Both the position numbers and the translations under genes were made by a program. From Cupriavidus alkaliphilus (GTDB taxonomy: Bacteria > Pseudomonadota > Gammaproteobacteria > Burkholderiales > Burkholderiaceae), in contig NZ_FMAD01000002.1 of assembly GCF_900094595.1 (NCBI RefSeq), positions 496,001 through 560,000 of the forward strand: a stretch of 64,000 nt of DNA, given 5' to 3'. The notes under the pieces are model-generated. The model did not search any database. It saw only the letters and a program-made list of their open reading frames with translations, and was not told the origin of the DNA. Numbering within the stretch: the stretch's first letter is position 1; each line of letters starts with the position of its first letter. Positions 1 through 13,159 of this stretch are shown here, piece by piece.

Positions 1-130
1 TGCGGCTATTCAGTGTCGGCTGAAGAATGCGCCATTATCGCCGACGCTGGCGTCGCTGCAACGCGTTGCAGCGGGCCAGCGAAGCCAGGACGGGCGAGGG
101 CTTGTCAGCAACCGGTCAGGCGCGAGCCGC

Positions 131-136
131 TATAAT
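131..136 (+). promoter_or_regulatory. -10 element of the ppa promoter
   Basis: A perfect TATAAT lies 43 bases before the ppa start and is followed by GCCC. No good -35 hexamer sits at 16-18 bases (a TTGTCA at 102-107 is too far away). The rest of the first 178 bases holds no gene that I can support. Confidence 0.5.
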
Positions 137-178
137 GCCCGCCATCCGACAACACAGCGCAGGCATCTGGAGAACCGC

Positions 179-706
179 ATGAGCTTCAACCTCGTATCCC
201 CGGGCAAGGACATCCCCAACGATTTCAACGTCATCATCGAGATCTCGGCCCAGAGCGATCCGGTGAAGTACGAGGCCGACAAGGAAACCGGCCTGCTGTT
301 CGTCGACCGCTTCATCGGCACCGGCATGCGCTACCCGGCCAACTACGGCTACATCCCGCAGACGCTGTCGGGCGATGGCGACCCGGTCGACGTGCTGGTG
401 CTGTCGCCGTTCCCGATCCTGGCCGGGGCCGTGGTGCGTTGCCGCGCACTCGGCATGCTGAAGATGACCGATGAGTCCGGCGTCGACGCCAAGCTGGTGG
501 CGGTTCCGGTCGACAAGCTGTCGCCGGCTACGGCCTACATGAAGGGCCTGTCCGACGTGCCGCAGAACCTGCTGGACCAGATCAAGCACTTCTTTGAGCA
601 CTACAAGGCACTGGAAGCCGGCAAGTGGGTCAAGGTCGAAGGCTGGGCCGGCATCGAGGAAGCCCACAAGGAAATCACCGACGGCGTGGCGAACTACAAG
701 AAGTAA
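179..706 (+). CDS. ppa: Inorganic pyrophosphatase (family I)
   Basis: This cytoplasmic enzyme hydrolyses pyrophosphate to two phosphates and so pulls nucleotide, amino-acyl-tRNA and polymer synthesis forward. The 175-residue length is that of the E. coli-type soluble family I enzymes. The metal-binding signature DGDPVDVLV is at residues 66-74 (Asp66, Asp68 and Asp71 are the expected Mg ligands), with the usual Lys30 and Tyr56 before it. The start ATG follows a TGGAGAACCGC ribosome site. It appears to be a single-gene transcript, with a promoter about 45 bases upstream and an intrinsic terminator right after the stop. Confidence 0.97.
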   Translation: MSFNLVSPGKDIPNDFNVIIEISAQSDPVKYEADKETGLLFVDRFIGTGMRYPANYGYIPQTLSGDGDPVDVLVLSPFPILAGAVVRCRALGMLKMTDESGVDAKLVAVPVDKLSPATAYMKGLSDVPQNLLDQIKHFFEHYKALEAGKWVKVEGWAGIEEAHKEITDGVANYKK

Positions 707-727
707 GCTGAACCGCCGCTGAATCAG

Positions 728-749
728 CCCCGCTCCGGCGGGGTTTTTT
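728..749 (+). terminator. Intrinsic terminator of ppa
   Basis: CCCCGC pairs with GCGGGG around a 4-base loop and is followed by six T residues, 22 bases past the ppa stop. Confidence 0.85.
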
Positions 750-831
750 ATTGCCGCGCGCTTGATGCGCGTTAGCACCCGTCCGGGTGGCGCACGCTAC
801 GCTAGGCCGGTACTGACAACAGGAGTCCCCC

Positions 832-1404
832 ATGCAACCCGTGACCGAAATCCAGGTATCGCCGCAGGCCCTGCCGTCGGCGCGCCGCTATGACCGGCTG
901 GCGGTGTCCTTCCATTGGGCGGTGTTCGTGCTGGTGGCACTGGCCTATGCCGCGATCGAGCTGAAGGGCAGCTTCGCCAGGGGCACGCCGCCGCGCGCGC
1001 TGGCCATGGCGGTGCATGAATGGGCCGGCGCGCTGGTGCTGGTGCTGGCGCTGCCGCGCCTGCTGTGGCGCCTGCTGCGCGGCGCGCCCGCGCCGGAGCC
1101 GGGCGCGCGCTGGATGCAGCTGGCCGGCGCGGCCATGCACTGGGTACTGTACCTGTTCATCCTGGCCCAGCCGCTGCTGGGCCTGCTGGCGATGAATGCC
1201 GGCGGCCACCTGCTGGCGCTGCCGGCTCTGGGGATCGAAGTGCCCGCGCTGGTCGCGGCCGACCCGGCGCTGAAGAACAGCGTCAAGGACCTGCACGAAA
1301 CCCTCGGCACCGCGTTCTACATGGTCATCGGCCTGCATGCGATGGCATCGCTGTTCCATCACTACATGCTGGGCGACGACACGCTGCGGCGCATGTGGCG
1401 CTGA
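832..1404 (+). CDS. Cytochrome b561 family protein
   Basis: A 190-residue inner-membrane di-haem b-type cytochrome, expected to pass electrons between the quinone pool and a periplasmic partner. About four hydrophobic helices are visible (roughly residues 26-42, 60-78, 100-122 and 158-178). Histidines that could ligate haem are His28, His62, His103 and His169, spread over these helices as in the bacterial CybB/YceJ group. The start follows a good AGGAG site (CAACAGGAGTCCCCC). It stands alone between ppa and a convergent gene, so the electron donor or acceptor cannot be read from context. Confidence 0.9.
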   Translation: MQPVTEIQVSPQALPSARRYDRLAVSFHWAVFVLVALAYAAIELKGSFARGTPPRALAMAVHEWAGALVLVLALPRLLWRLLRGAPAPEPGARWMQLAGAAMHWVLYLFILAQPLLGLLAMNAGGHLLALPALGIEVPALVAADPALKNSVKDLHETLGTAFYMVIGLHAMASLFHHYMLGDDTLRRMWR

Positions 1405-1421
1405 GCGCCAGCACATAAGCC

Positions 1422-2663
1422 TCAGGCGCGCGCGAACGGGTTGCGCTCGCCCAGCTCGTCCAGGTAGGCGTCGATGCCCTGGCGTTCGCGCGCCAGGAAG
1501 CGCTCGACGGCATCGGCAAAGGCCGGGTGCGCCAGCCAGTGGGCCGAGCGCGTGGCCACCGGCAGGAAGCCGCGCGCCATCTTGTGCTCGCCCTGCGCGC
1601 CGCCCTCGAAGGTGCCGATGCCGTGTTCGATGCAGAACTCGAGCGGCTGGTAGTAAGCGGTCTCGAAATGCAGGCACGGGTGGTATTCGAGCGCGCCCCA
1701 GTAGCGTCCGTAGAGCGTGCTGACCTCGGGCGCCGCGTCATAGACCAGCAGCGAACTGGCGATGGGCTGGCCCGCGCGCTCGGCGATCACCAGCAGCAGG
1801 TGCTGCGGCATGGCGGCGCCGATGCGGCGGAAGAAATCCAGGTTCAGGTAAGGCGTGGAATGGTGCTCGCGGTAGGTCTGGCGATAGCAGCGGTTGAAGA
1901 ACTGCCAGGCGTCGTCGTCGATCTCCGCGCCGCGCAGGCGGCGCAAGGTGATGCCGGCCTGGGCCACCTGGCGGCGCTCGGCGCGGATGTTCTTGCGTTT
2001 CTTCTGCGACAGCGTGGCGAGAAAGTCGTCGAAGCTGCCGTAGCCGTCATTGGTCCAGTGGAACTGCACGCCGTGCCGCATCAGCATGCCGGCCTGCGCC
2101 ATCAGCGCGGCCTCGGCCTCGTCCGGAAACAGGATGTGCAGCGACGACATCTGGCTGTCGGCGGCGAGCGCCAGCGCCATCTGCAGCAACAGCCGGCGCG
2201 CCTCGGCGTCTTCGGCCAGCAGCCGCGCGCCGCGCACCGGCGTGAACGGGATCGCCGCCAGCCACTTGGGGTAGTACTCGATGCCGTTGCGCGCGTAGGC
2301 GTCGGCCCAGGCCCAGTCGAAGACATACTCGCCATAGGAATGCGCCTTGGCATACAGCGGCATGGCGGCGGCCAGCCGTTGCGGGCGGCCGGCCGCGGGC
2401 GGCGCCCATAACGTCAGGTAGCGCGGATGCCATCCGGTGTCCGGGCAGGCGCTGCCGCTGGCGTGCAGCGCGTGCAGGAAGGCATGCTTGAGGAAGGGCG
2501 TGGCGTCGGCGTGGCGGGCCACCAGGGCGTCCCAGGCCGCGGCATCGACCTGGCCCAGGTCGGAGACGATCTCGGTACGGTATTGCGGGGCGGCATCGCC
2601 CGCTTCGCTGCGCGTTTGCCGTGCCGGCTGGCCCTGTCCGGGCACGCATGATTCAGACTGCAT
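1422..2663 (-). CDS. GNAT-family protein, peptidoglycan-type acyltransferase-like (DUF482)
   Basis: A 413-residue soluble protein of the family annotated as GNAT N-acetyltransferase or 'peptidogalycan biosynthesis' protein (FemAB-like fold). Family hallmarks I recognise are the [13 protein letters not shown] stretch, the [16 protein letters not shown] stretch and the C-terminal [13 protein letters not shown] block. The catalytic role and substrate are not established for the family, so no pathway is assigned. The first 30 or so residues look non-conserved and the true start may be somewhat downstream. It is convergent with the cytochrome b561 gene and divergent from nadE. Confidence 0.85.
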   Translation of the reverse strand: MQSESCVPGQGQPARQTRSEAGDAAPQYRTEIVSDLGQVDAAAWDALVARHADATPFLKHAFLHALHASGSACPDTGWHPRYLTLWAPPAAGRPQRLAAAMPLYAKAHSYGEYVFDWAWADAYARNGIEYYPKWLAAIPFTPVRGARLLAEDAEARRLLLQMALALAADSQMSSLHILFPDEAEAALMAQAGMLMRHGVQFHWTNDGYGSFDDFLATLSQKKRKNIRAERRQVAQAGITLRRLRGAEIDDDAWQFFNRCYRQTYREHHSTPYLNLDFFRRIGAAMPQHLLLVIAERAGQPIASSLLVYDAAPEVSTLYGRYWGALEYHPCLHFETAYYQPLEFCIEHGIGTFEGGAQGEHKMARGFLPVATRSAHWLAHPAFADAVERFLARERQGIDAYLDELGERNPFARA

Positions 2664-2726
2664 TGCACCAGTTCCCTCTGTGGACCGGTCGAGTCTACCG
2701 GAAACCCCGCTCCGGGGCCGGCGTCG

Positions 2727-2732
2727 TAAAAT
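2727..2732 (+). promoter_or_regulatory. Probable -10 element of nadE
   Basis: TAAAAT followed by GG, 114 bases before the nadE start, in the same sequence context as other promoters of the window. The -35 region is not recognisable; a CCCCG-CTC-CGGGG hairpin lies just upstream. Confidence 0.4.
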
Positions 2733-2845
2733 GGAGCATCCTGGTCAATAGTGCTTTCGCAGGCATCCACGGATGCACCGGGCGACCCGCACGCTTGCGG
2801 CTGGTCCAACGGGCCGCCGCACCACTCCCAACACCAAGGCCCGAT

Positions 2846-4894
<2,049 letters not shown>

Positions 4895-4931
4895 GCGCCG
4901 GGCCCGGTTGGCGTGGCGCTGGAGTGCCGGT

Positions 4932-4940
4932 TTATGCACA
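4932..4940 (+). promoter_or_regulatory. DnaA box 1 (TTATGCACA)
   Basis: A perfect match to the consensus TTATNCACA in the nadE-glnB gap, on the same strand as the second box at 4966. A 6/9 relative (CTGCCCACA) lies between them at 4954-4962. Binding is inferred only from sequence. Confidence 0.55.
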
Positions 4941-4965
4941 GGTTCTCCAGCGGCTGCCCACAGGG

Positions 4966-4974
4966 TTATCCACA
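4966..4974 (+). promoter_or_regulatory. DnaA box 2 (TTATCCACA)
   Basis: The strongest form of the DnaA consensus, 34 bases downstream of box 1 and about 90 bases before the putative glnB -10 element. Confidence 0.6.
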
Positions 4975-5061
4975 GGCGCGGACGGCTCCGGATGCGCGCC
5001 AACCCACGCAACGGCCGCGCCGGCTGTTGCCCTGGCGGAAATGCAAGCGCGCAAGGGCTGT

Positions 5062-5067
5062 TAAAAT
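5062..5067 (+). promoter_or_regulatory. Probable -10 element of glnB
   Basis: TAAAAT followed by GCCC, 79 bases before the glnB start. No convincing -35 hexamer and no sigma-54 GG-N10-GC motif was seen by eye. Confidence 0.4.
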
Positions 5068-5116
5068 GCCCTCCGGAGAGCGCCGCGTCCGCGGCGATGC
5101 GCCGCCAGGCGCGTGA

Positions 5117-5479
<363 letters not shown>

Positions 5480-5501
5480 GCCACCGGCCAGCTCAGCGAC
5501 A

Positions 5502-5525
5502 CGCCGCCCTGCAGGGCGGCGTTTT
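5502..5525 (+). terminator. Intrinsic terminator after glnB
   Basis: A perfect 20-base palindrome (CGCCGCCCTG and its complement) followed by TTTT. It lies between glnB and the convergent TRIC gene. Confidence 0.75.
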
Positions 5526-5553
5526 CATTGGTGGGTACGCGTGAGCCGCCAGC

Positions 5554-6195
5554 TCAGCTGGGCAGCTTCCAGCCGTAGCGCACCGACGCCAGGCGCATGG
5601 CGATGATCGCCAGCGCGCCGGTCAGCAGCGCCGCCTCCTGCTGTACCTCGACCCAGGTCAGGCCGATATAGATCCAGCAGCCGATGAACGAGCAGGTGGC
5701 ATAGGGCGAGCGGTCGCGCAGGATCATCGGCACTTCATTGCACAGCACGTCGCGCACCACGCCGCCGAACACGGCCGAGATGATGCCCATCATGACTGCC
5801 ACGGTGGGCGTCATCTGCGCCACCAGCGCCAGCGAGGCGCCGGTCACCGAGAACAGCCCGAGCCCGATGGCGTCGGCCACGATCATGGCCCGGTCCGAGG
5901 CCACCCGGCTGACCACGCGCAGCACGAACGACGCGCCGAACGACATCACGAAGATCAGCAGCACGTAGCCCTCGTGGTCGACCCAGTAGAACGGGCGCCG
6001 GTCGAGCAGCACGTCGCGCACGGTGCCGCCGCCGAAGGCGGTGGCAAAGGCCACCACGAAGGTGCCGACCACGTCCAGGCGCTGCTTGCGCGCGTCGACC
6101 ACGCCCGAGACCGCGAAGGCGAGCACGCCGATCACCTCCATGATGTGGAGGATCAGGGGCAGCCGCCCCATCAGCAACTCGAGCGGAAGATGCAT
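5554..6195 (-). CDS. TRIC-family (UPF0126, YicG-like) membrane protein
   Basis: A 213-residue inner-membrane protein with about seven hydrophobic helices. It shows the internal duplication of the family: the glycine-rich motif FGGGTVRDVLLDR in the first half recurs as FGGVVRDVLCNE in the second. These kinked glycine helices line the pore in the trimeric intracellular cation channel fold, so a monovalent cation channel is likely; the substrate in bacteria is unsettled. It lies 12 bases downstream of the Smr gene on the same strand, so the two are probably co-transcribed. No functional link between them is evident. Confidence 0.88.
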   Translation of the reverse strand: MHLPLELLMGRLPLILHIMEVIGVLAFAVSGVVDARKQRLDVVGTFVVAFATAFGGGTVRDVLLDRRPFYWVDHEGYVLLIFVMSFGASFVLRVVSRVASDRAMIVADAIGLGLFSVTGASLALVAQMTPTVAVMMGIISAVFGGVVRDVLCNEVPMILRDRSPYATCSFIGCWIYIGLTWVEVQQEAALLTGALAIIAMRLASVRYGWKLPS

Positions 6196-6207
6196 CCGGG
6201 CGCGGCG

Positions 6208-6882
6208 TCAGGCGCGCGGCTGGCGCAGCAGCACCATCAGCGCGCCGGCGCCGCCTTCGGCCTCGCGTGCCTGCACGAAGGCCAGCACCTCCTCCTTCTG
6301 CACCAGCCAGCTGCGCACCTTGCCCTTGAGCACCGGCAGCTTGTCCGGCGAGCCCAGGCCCTTGCCATGGATCACGCGCACGCAGCGCACGCCGTTGCGC
6401 ACCGAGCGGCGCAGGAACTCGGCCAGCGCCTCGCGCGCCTCGTCGCTGCGCAGGCCGTGCAGGTCGACCTTGTCCTGCGGCACCCATTCGCCGCGGCGCA
6501 GCTTGCGCACCACGTCCATGCCAATGCCGGGCCGGCGGAACGACAGCGTCTCGTCGGTCTCGAGCAGGCTTTCGACATCGAACTCGTCGGACAGCGACGC
6601 CTGCAGCACGGCCTGGTCGTTGCGCTGCGACTGCACCGGCACGGGCGCGGGCTTGCTGGGGGGATGGTGGGCGCGGTTGCGGTCGCGCAGCTGGCTGACC
6701 TGGCCCACGCTGGTGCGGAACACATCGGCTTCGGCGCGGGCGCGCTCGGCCGCCTGCTCGGCGGCAAGGCGCTCGGCTTCGCGGCGCTCGGTATCGGCCT
6801 TGAGGGTGTCGCGCAGCCTGGCAAGGTCGTTCAGGCCGAGTCGTTGGGGCGGTCGGTCGGGTTTGCGGGCGCCGTGCGTCAT
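6208..6882 (-). CDS. Smr/MutS2-C domain protein
   Basis: A stand-alone small MutS-related (Smr) domain protein of 224 residues. The C-terminal Smr domain (about 138-222) carries DLHG at 140-143 and HGKG at 172-175, the residues associated with nuclease activity in this family; recent family work ties some members to cleavage of mRNA at collided ribosomes. Residues 20-60 are an Arg/Glu/Ala-rich helix likely to form a coiled coil. A TATAAT on the minus strand at 6916-6911 lies about 30 bases upstream and may be its promoter. It heads the two-gene unit with the TRIC protein. Confidence 0.9.
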   Translation of the reverse strand: MTHGARKPDRPPQRLGLNDLARLRDTLKADTERREAERLAAEQAAERARAEADVFRTSVGQVSQLRDRNRAHHPPSKPAPVPVQSQRNDQAVLQASLSDEFDVESLLETDETLSFRRPGIGMDVVRKLRRGEWVPQDKVDLHGLRSDEAREALAEFLRRSVRNGVRCVRVIHGKGLGSPDKLPVLKGKVRSWLVQKEEVLAFVQAREAEGGAGALMVLLRQPRA

Positions 6883-6994
6883 TGAAAAAATCTCCGGAGG
6901 CTCGGCGCCGATTATATCGACTGGCGGGGCCGCGGGCGGGCCCGCGCCCGTGTGACGCGCCGGCGGCGGTGATGGCCGCCGGCGGAGGGGTTGC

Positions 6995-8017
<1,023 letters not shown>

Positions 8018-8083
8018 TTATAAGAGGAGCCGCATTTGCTCACTGTTGCAAATTCCAATGGGTGCGATAGTCTCGGGCCACGT

Positions 8084-8089
8084 TAAAAT
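8084..8089 (+). promoter_or_regulatory. Probable -10 element of ftsK
   Basis: TAAAAT followed by GGCC, 104 bases before the chosen ftsK start. It supports choosing the start at 8193, since an upstream start would precede transcription. Confidence 0.4.
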
Positions 8090-8192
8090 GGCCGCCACGA
8101 TGCCTGCCAGTCACCTGGCGAGCGAGCCCCGGCCGCTGGCGGTATCGGTCCGAACCCATCCGGAATCCCTAACACGCGAGTTTCAACCAGGC

Positions 8193-10529
8193 ATGGCCCG
8201 AGCTACCACGACCACCCGCACCGATCCCTCAGCCTTGCCATCCCGCATCGGCAAACTGCTGGGCGAGGTCCGCTGGTTCCTGCTGCTGGCCGTCACGCTG
8301 GGTTTCCTGTGCGTGCTGGCCAGCTACAGCAAGACCGATCCCGGCTGGTCGCATGCCAACCAGGTGGCCGATATCCACAACCTGGGCGGCCGCGTCGGCG
8401 CCTGGGTGGCGGATGTGCTGTTCTTCATCTTCGGCTTTTCGGCCTACTGGCTGGCGGTGCTGCTGGTGCGCCGCTGCTGGCGCGGCTGGCGCACGCTGAC
8501 CGCCGAGCTGCCGGAGCGCACCGACCACAGCCTGCACCGCCAGGGTGTGACCGTCAGCTGGATCGGCTTTGTGCTGACCCTGTTCTCCAGCATGGGCCTG
8601 GAGGCGATCCGCATGTACCCGCTGCGGGCCGCGCTGCCGCGCGCGCCCGGCGGGGTGCTGGGCGACCTGCTCGGCGGCTGGCTGCAGGTGGCGCTGGGCT
8701 TTACCGGCGCAACCCTGCTGCTGTTGCTGCTGCTGGCAATCGGGCTGTCGCTGTTCTTCCATTTCTCGTGGCTGACCGTGGCCGAGCAGATCGGCGGCTT
8801 TGTCGAGACCCTGTTCCTTGGCTTCAAGGCCCGCCGCGAGAGCAAGCAGGACCGCATCATCGGCGAGGCCGCCAAGACCGAGCGCAAGGAAACCGTCGAG
8901 GTCCAGCGTGTGCGCATCGAAGAGGCCGCGCCGGTGCAGATCGTGCGACCGCAGGCGGTGCCCAAGCACGAGCGCGTCGAGCGCGAGAAGCAGCAGCCGC
9001 TGTTCGCCGATATCCAGGACTCGGACCTGCCGCCGCTGTCGCTGCTGGACCCGATCCCGCCGCACCAGGAAACCGTCAGCGCCGAGACCCTCGAATTCAC
9101 CTCGCGCCTGATCGAGAAAAAGCTCAAGGACTTCGGCGTCGAGGTCAAGGTGGTGGCGGCCTACCCGGGCCCGGTCATCACCCGGTACGAGATCGAGCCC
9201 GCCACCGGGGTCAAGGGCAGCCAGGTGGTGAACCTGGCGCGCGACCTAGCGCGTTCGCTGTCGCTGGTGTCGATCCGCGTGGTCGAGACCATCCCCGGCA
9301 AGAACTACATGGGGCTGGAGCTGCCCAACCCGAAGCGCCAGACCGTGCGCCTGTCGGAAATCCTGGGCTCGCAGGTCTACAACGAGAGCGCGTCCAGCCT
9401 GACCATGGCGCTGGGCAAGGACATTGCCGGCAAGCCGATGGTGGCCGACCTGGCGCGCATGCCGCACTGCATGGTGGCCGGCACCACCGGCTCGGGCAAG
9501 TCGGTGGGCATCAACGCGATGATCCTGTCGCTGCTGTACAAGGCCAAGCCCGAAAGCGTGCGCCTGATCCTGATCGACCCGAAGATGCTCGAAATGAGCG
9601 TCTACGAGGGCATCCCGCACCTGCTGTGCCCGGTGGTGACGGACATGCGCCAGGCCGGCAACGCGCTGAACTGGGCCGTCGGCGAGATGGAGCGCCGCTA
9701 CAAGCTGATGAGCAAGCTGGGCGTGCGCAACCTGGCCGGCTACAACAAGAAGATCGACGAGGCCGCGGCGAAGGAAGAGAAGATCCCGAATCCGTTCAGC
9801 CTGACCCCGGACGCGCCGGAACCGCTGGAAAAGCTGCCCACCATCGTCATCGTCATCGACGAGCTGGCCGACCTGATGATGGTGGTCGGCAAGAAGGTGG
9901 AAGAACTGATCGCCCGCATCGCGCAGAAGGCGCGCGCCGCCGGCCTGCACCTGGTGCTGGCCACGCAGCGCCCGTCGGTGGACGTGATCACCGGCCTGAT
10001 CAAGGCCAACGTGCCGACCCGGATCGCATTCCAGGTCAGCAGCAAGATCGATTCGCGCACCATTCTCGACCAGCAGGGCGCCGAAACCCTGCTGGGCATG
10101 GGCGACATGCTCTACCTGGCGCCCGGCACCGGCTTGCCGGTGCGCGTGCACGGCGCCTTTGTCTCGGACGAAGAAGTCCACCGGGTGGTGGAGAAGCTCA
10201 AGGAATCCGGCGAGGCCAACTACATCGAGGGCATCCTGGAAGGCGGGCTGACCGATGACGGCGCCGGTGGCGACGGGTTTGGCGGCGGCGCCGGCATCGG
10301 TGGAGGCGGCGGCGAAGCCGATCCGCTGTACGACCAGGCGGTCGAGGTGGTGCTGAAGAACCGGCGCGCGTCGATCTCGCTGGTGCAGCGCCACCTGCGC
10401 ATCGGCTATAACCGCGCCGCGCGGCTGCTCGAGGACATGGAGAAGGCCGGGCTGGTCTCGGCCATGTCGGGCAACGGCAACCGCGACATCCTGGTGCAGG
10501 GTGGCGGCGCCGCGCGCGAAGATGACTGA
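8193..10529 (+). CDS. ftsK: DNA translocase FtsK
   Basis: A septum-anchored DNA pump that clears the chromosome from the closing septum and activates XerCD recombination. The 778-residue protein is the short form: four N-terminal helices (about 25-195), a short charged linker, and a RecA-like motor with Walker A GTTGSGKS at 430-437 and a Walker B in [14 protein letters not shown]. After a glycine-rich hinge it ends in the gamma winged-helix domain that reads KOPS sites. The ATG at 8193 was chosen because it lies downstream of the putative -10 element and begins the conserved part. It is followed by lolA, as in related genomes. Confidence 0.95.
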   Translation: MARATTTTRTDPSALPSRIGKLLGEVRWFLLLAVTLGFLCVLASYSKTDPGWSHANQVADIHNLGGRVGAWVADVLFFIFGFSAYWLAVLLVRRCWRGWRTLTAELPERTDHSLHRQGVTVSWIGFVLTLFSSMGLEAIRMYPLRAALPRAPGGVLGDLLGGWLQVALGFTGATLLLLLLLAIGLSLFFHFSWLTVAEQIGGFVETLFLGFKARRESKQDRIIGEAAKTERKETVEVQRVRIEEAAPVQIVRPQAVPKHERVEREKQQPLFADIQDSDLPPLSLLDPIPPHQETVSAETLEFTSRLIEKKLKDFGVEVKVVAAYPGPVITRYEIEPATGVKGSQVVNLARDLARSLSLVSIRVVETIPGKNYMGLELPNPKRQTVRLSEILGSQVYNESASSLTMALGKDIAGKPMVADLARMPHCMVAGTTGSGKSVGINAMILSLLYKAKPESVRLILIDPKMLEMSVYEGIPHLLCPVVTDMRQAGNALNWAVGEMERRYKLMSKLGVRNLAGYNKKIDEAAAKEEKIPNPFSLTPDAPEPLEKLPTIVIVIDELADLMMVVGKKVEELIARIAQKARAAGLHLVLATQRPSVDVITGLIKANVPTRIAFQVSSKIDSRTILDQQGAETLLGMGDMLYLAPGTGLPVRVHGAFVSDEEVHRVVEKLKESGEANYIEGILEGGLTDDGAGGDGFGGGAGIGGGGGEADPLYDQAVEVVLKNRRASISLVQRHLRIGYNRAARLLEDMEKAGLVSAMSGNGNRDILVQGGGAAREDD

Positions 10530-10703
10530 GCGTCGCTCGCGCGGCCTTCGGAATATCGCTCGTAATATCCAGTTACCCGCCGGCGCGTGGCGCGCGGAAT
10601 CCCCGCGCTGACGGCGGCTCTAAAAGGACAGGTCGCACGCGCCCGGCCCCGATGCGATACGGCGGGGCGCGGCACCACCCCTACCACTACCAGGATCCCA
10701 ACC

Positions 10704-11339
10704 ATGCGAAACCGCATCCTCGTGTCGGCTTGCGCCGCGCTGGCGATGTTTGCGCTGCAGGCGCCGGCCCACGCCGCCGCCACCGACCAGTTGCAGAGCT
10801 TTGTGACCGGCGTGAAGAGCGCGCGCGGCGAATTCACGCAGCGTCAGGTCAAGGGGCAGGGCGCCAACGTCAAGGTGACCGGCACGTCCAGCGGCACCTT
10901 CGTGTTCTCGCGTCCGGGCAAGTTCACATGGCGCTATACCAAGCCCTACGAGCAACTGCTGCAGGCCGACGGCCAGACCCTGTACATCTATGACAAGGAC
11001 CTGAACCAGGTCACCGAGCGCAAGCTCGACGGCGCGCTGGGTTCCAGCCCGGCGGCAATCCTGTTCGGCAGCAACGACCTCGACAAGAATTTCGTGGTCA
11101 GGAACGGGCCGACGCGCGATGGCGTGGAATGGCTGGAGCTGACGCCCAAGGCCAAGGACACGCAGTTCGAGCGCATCGGCATCGGTTTCAAGGCCGGCAA
11201 TCTCGAGGCGATGGAGCTGCGCGACGCGTTCGGCAACACCACGCTGCTGACCTTCACCGGCATGCAGAAGAACCCGCCTCTGGCAGCCGATGCGTTCCGG
11301 TTCACGGTGCCCAAGGGCGCCGACGTGATGAAGCAATGA
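10704..11339 (+). CDS. lolA: Outer-membrane lipoprotein carrier protein LolA
   Basis: A periplasmic chaperone that takes lipoproteins from LolCDE and hands them to LolB. The 211-residue precursor has a signal peptide ([24 protein letters not shown], cleaved after residue 24). Family features include the ARGEFTQRQ block, [13 protein letters not shown] and the [11 protein letters not shown] region. The start at 10704 is the methionine directly before the signal peptide; the frame is open further upstream. Its stop overlaps the start of a small lipoprotein gene by the sequence ATGA. Confidence 0.95.
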   Translation: MRNRILVSACAALAMFALQAPAHAAATDQLQSFVTGVKSARGEFTQRQVKGQGANVKVTGTSSGTFVFSRPGKFTWRYTKPYEQLLQADGQTLYIYDKDLNQVTERKLDGALGSSPAAILFGSNDLDKNFVVRNGPTRDGVEWLELTPKAKDTQFERIGIGFKAGNLEAMELRDAFGNTTLLTFTGMQKNPPLAADAFRFTVPKGADVMKQ

Positions 11340-11785
11340 GGGCCGCCATGATCGATGCGCACGAAGGGTCGGCAGGATCGGGAAGAACGTATCGTCGCGG
11401 TGGCGTGGCGTTGCTGGCCGGCGCTGGCGTGCTCGCGCTGGCGGCGTGCGCCAGCAGCGGCGGTGGCGCCAGCAAGTTCGATGTCGATGCCTTCCTGCGC
11501 GCGCCGGATTCGGCGTTGCCCGAAGTGGTCGGCAATCCGGCCTTCCTCGCAGCCACCCGCGTGCCCGCCACCGAATGCGCGGTGATGCTGCAATCGACCA
11601 GCACCGGCGTGCTGGAAGACCTGCCGCCGAGCAGCAACGCGCGCGGCCCGGCCTGGCTGCTGCATCCGAAAGACAAGCCCGGCCAGGTATGGCTGGTGGT
11701 CAGCGAGGCCGGCGGCGAACGTACCTGCCACGGCCCGCTGCCGGCCGACGCGATGAAGACCCTGGCCAGCCGCGCCCGGGGCTGA
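11336..11785 (+). CDS. Small lipoprotein of unknown function
   Basis: Not a family that I recognise. The 149-residue product has an N-terminal basic segment (RTYRRG), a hydrophobic core and a lipobox LAAC with Cys38, so it should be an outer- or inner-membrane lipoprotein. The mature part has two further cysteines (in ATECAVM and ERTCHGP) that could form a disulfide. The start at 11336 overlaps the lolA stop as ATGA, implying translational coupling; the ATG at 11348 is an alternative. The coupling to the lipoprotein carrier gene is suggestive, but no function follows from it. Confidence 0.75.
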   Translation: MRAAMIDAHEGSAGSGRTYRRGGVALLAGAGVLALAACASSGGGASKFDVDAFLRAPDSALPEVVGNPAFLAATRVPATECAVMLQSTSTGVLEDLPPSSNARGPAWLLHPKDKPGQVWLVVSEAGGERTCHGPLPADAMKTLASRARG

Positions 11786-11811
11786 GTCCCCCTGCCGGCG
11801 CGCGGCGCGGC

Positions 11812-12912
11812 TCAGTGCGGCTTGATGGCGATCTTCAGCACGCCGTCGCGCTGGTTGGCGAACAGGTCGTACGCCGCGACGATATCCTCCAGCGGGTAGT
11901 GGTGGGTCACCAGCAGGCCCAGGTCGACGCGGCCCGATTCGATCACATTGACCAGCCGGCGCATGCGCTCCTTGCCGCCGGGGCACAGCGCCGTGTTGAT
12001 CTTGTGGTCGCCCAGCCCGGCGGCAAAGGCCGCCAGCGGGATGGTCAGGTCGCTCGAGTACACGCCCAGGCTGGACAGCGTGCCGCCGGGCTTGAGCACG
12101 CGCAAGGCCTGCTCGAAGGTCGCCTGCGTGCCGAGCGCCTCGATCGAGGCATCGACGCCGCGGCCGCCGGTCAGCTTCATGATTTCATCCACCACGTCGC
12201 AGTTGCGGAAATTGAGCGTGACGTCTGCGCCCATCTTGCGCGCGATCTCGAGCCGGTGGTCGTTGCCGTCGATGGCGATGATGGTGGTCGCGCCGCATAG
12301 CCGGGCACCGGCCGTCGCGCACAGGCCGATCGGGCCCTGGGCGAACACCGCGACGGTGTCGCCGATGCGGATGTTGGCATTCTCCGCGCCCTTGAAGCCG
12401 GTCGACATGATGTCGGGGCACATCAGCACCTGTTCGTCGGTGAGCCCGTCCGGAATCGGTGCGAGGTTGGCCTGCGCATCGGGCACCAGCACATATTCCG
12501 CCTGCGTGCCGTCGATCAGGTTGCCGAAGCGCCAGCCCGCGGTGGCCTTGTAGCCATGGCAGCCGCACAGCCCCTGTTGCACCAGGTAGCTGCCGTCCTG
12601 CGAGGCCGCGCCATCCTGCGCGGCGTAGGAATTGAAGTTGGGGCAGATCGCGCCGGCAATGACGCGCTGGCCTTCGCGGTAGCCGGCCACCGCGCTGCCC
12701 AGCTTCTCGATCACGCCGACCGGCTCGTGGCCCACCGTCAGGCCCCGGGCGACCGGGTATTCGCCCTTGAGGATGTGCACGTCGGTGCCACAGATCGTGG
12801 TGGTGGTGATGCGGACCAGCGCATCGTTGGGGCCGACATCGGGGATGGGCTTGTCGGCCAGTTCGATCCGGCCGGGCTCGACAAAGATGGCAGCTTTCAT
12901 CATTGCGGTCAT
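11812..12912 (-). CDS. adh: Zinc-dependent alcohol dehydrogenase (multifunctional ADH type)
   Basis: A medium-chain NAD(P)-dependent alcohol dehydrogenase of 366 residues that interconverts secondary or primary alcohols and ketones or aldehydes. It closely resembles, from memory, the fermentative ADH of R. eutropha and the clostridial/Thermoanaerobacter secondary ADHs. Catalytic zinc ligands are Cys41 (CGTDVH), His62 with Glu63 (GHEPVG) and probably Asp167 (CPDIMS). The four-cysteine structural zinc lobe is absent, as in this subgroup. The nucleotide-binding motif reads AQGPIG, with Ala at the usual first glycine. The start follows GGGAGAAACGC. A strong 9-bp hairpin lies in its leader. Confidence 0.93.
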   Translation of the reverse strand: MTAMMKAAIFVEPGRIELADKPIPDVGPNDALVRITTTTICGTDVHILKGEYPVARGLTVGHEPVGVIEKLGSAVAGYREGQRVIAGAICPNFNSYAAQDGAASQDGSYLVQQGLCGCHGYKATAGWRFGNLIDGTQAEYVLVPDAQANLAPIPDGLTDEQVLMCPDIMSTGFKGAENANIRIGDTVAVFAQGPIGLCATAGARLCGATTIIAIDGNDHRLEIARKMGADVTLNFRNCDVVDEIMKLTGGRGVDASIEALGTQATFEQALRVLKPGGTLSSLGVYSSDLTIPLAAFAAGLGDHKINTALCPGGKERMRRLVNVIESGRVDLGLLVTHHYPLEDIVAAYDLFANQRDGVLKIAIKPH

Positions 12913-12945
12913 GCGTTTCTCCCAGTGGGTACGGGTGTGGCGAAT

Positions 12946-12967
12946 GGGCCCGGCCGTTGCCGGGCCC
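12946..12967 (-). promoter_or_regulatory. Stable hairpin in the adh 5' leader
   Basis: GGGCCCGGC pairs perfectly with GCCGGGCCC around a 4-base loop, about 34 bases before the adh start codon. No T tract follows, so it is not a standard terminator. A role in mRNA stability or protein binding is inference. Confidence 0.5.
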
Positions 12968-13159
12968 GCCTGATTCCTTGATAGCACCCATGGGTTATAG
13001 GCTGGTTTATCCAGGTCAAGCGCGGATCAGACAGCGGAAAACGCCGGCGTCGCGCCGATTCGGCAAAAGTTTCAGATCTGAATGAAAAGAAACTGAACCC
13101 CATGCGGCGCCATGTGTCCCAGAATCCTCTGACTCGCCAACCCTGACAGGAACCTCCCC

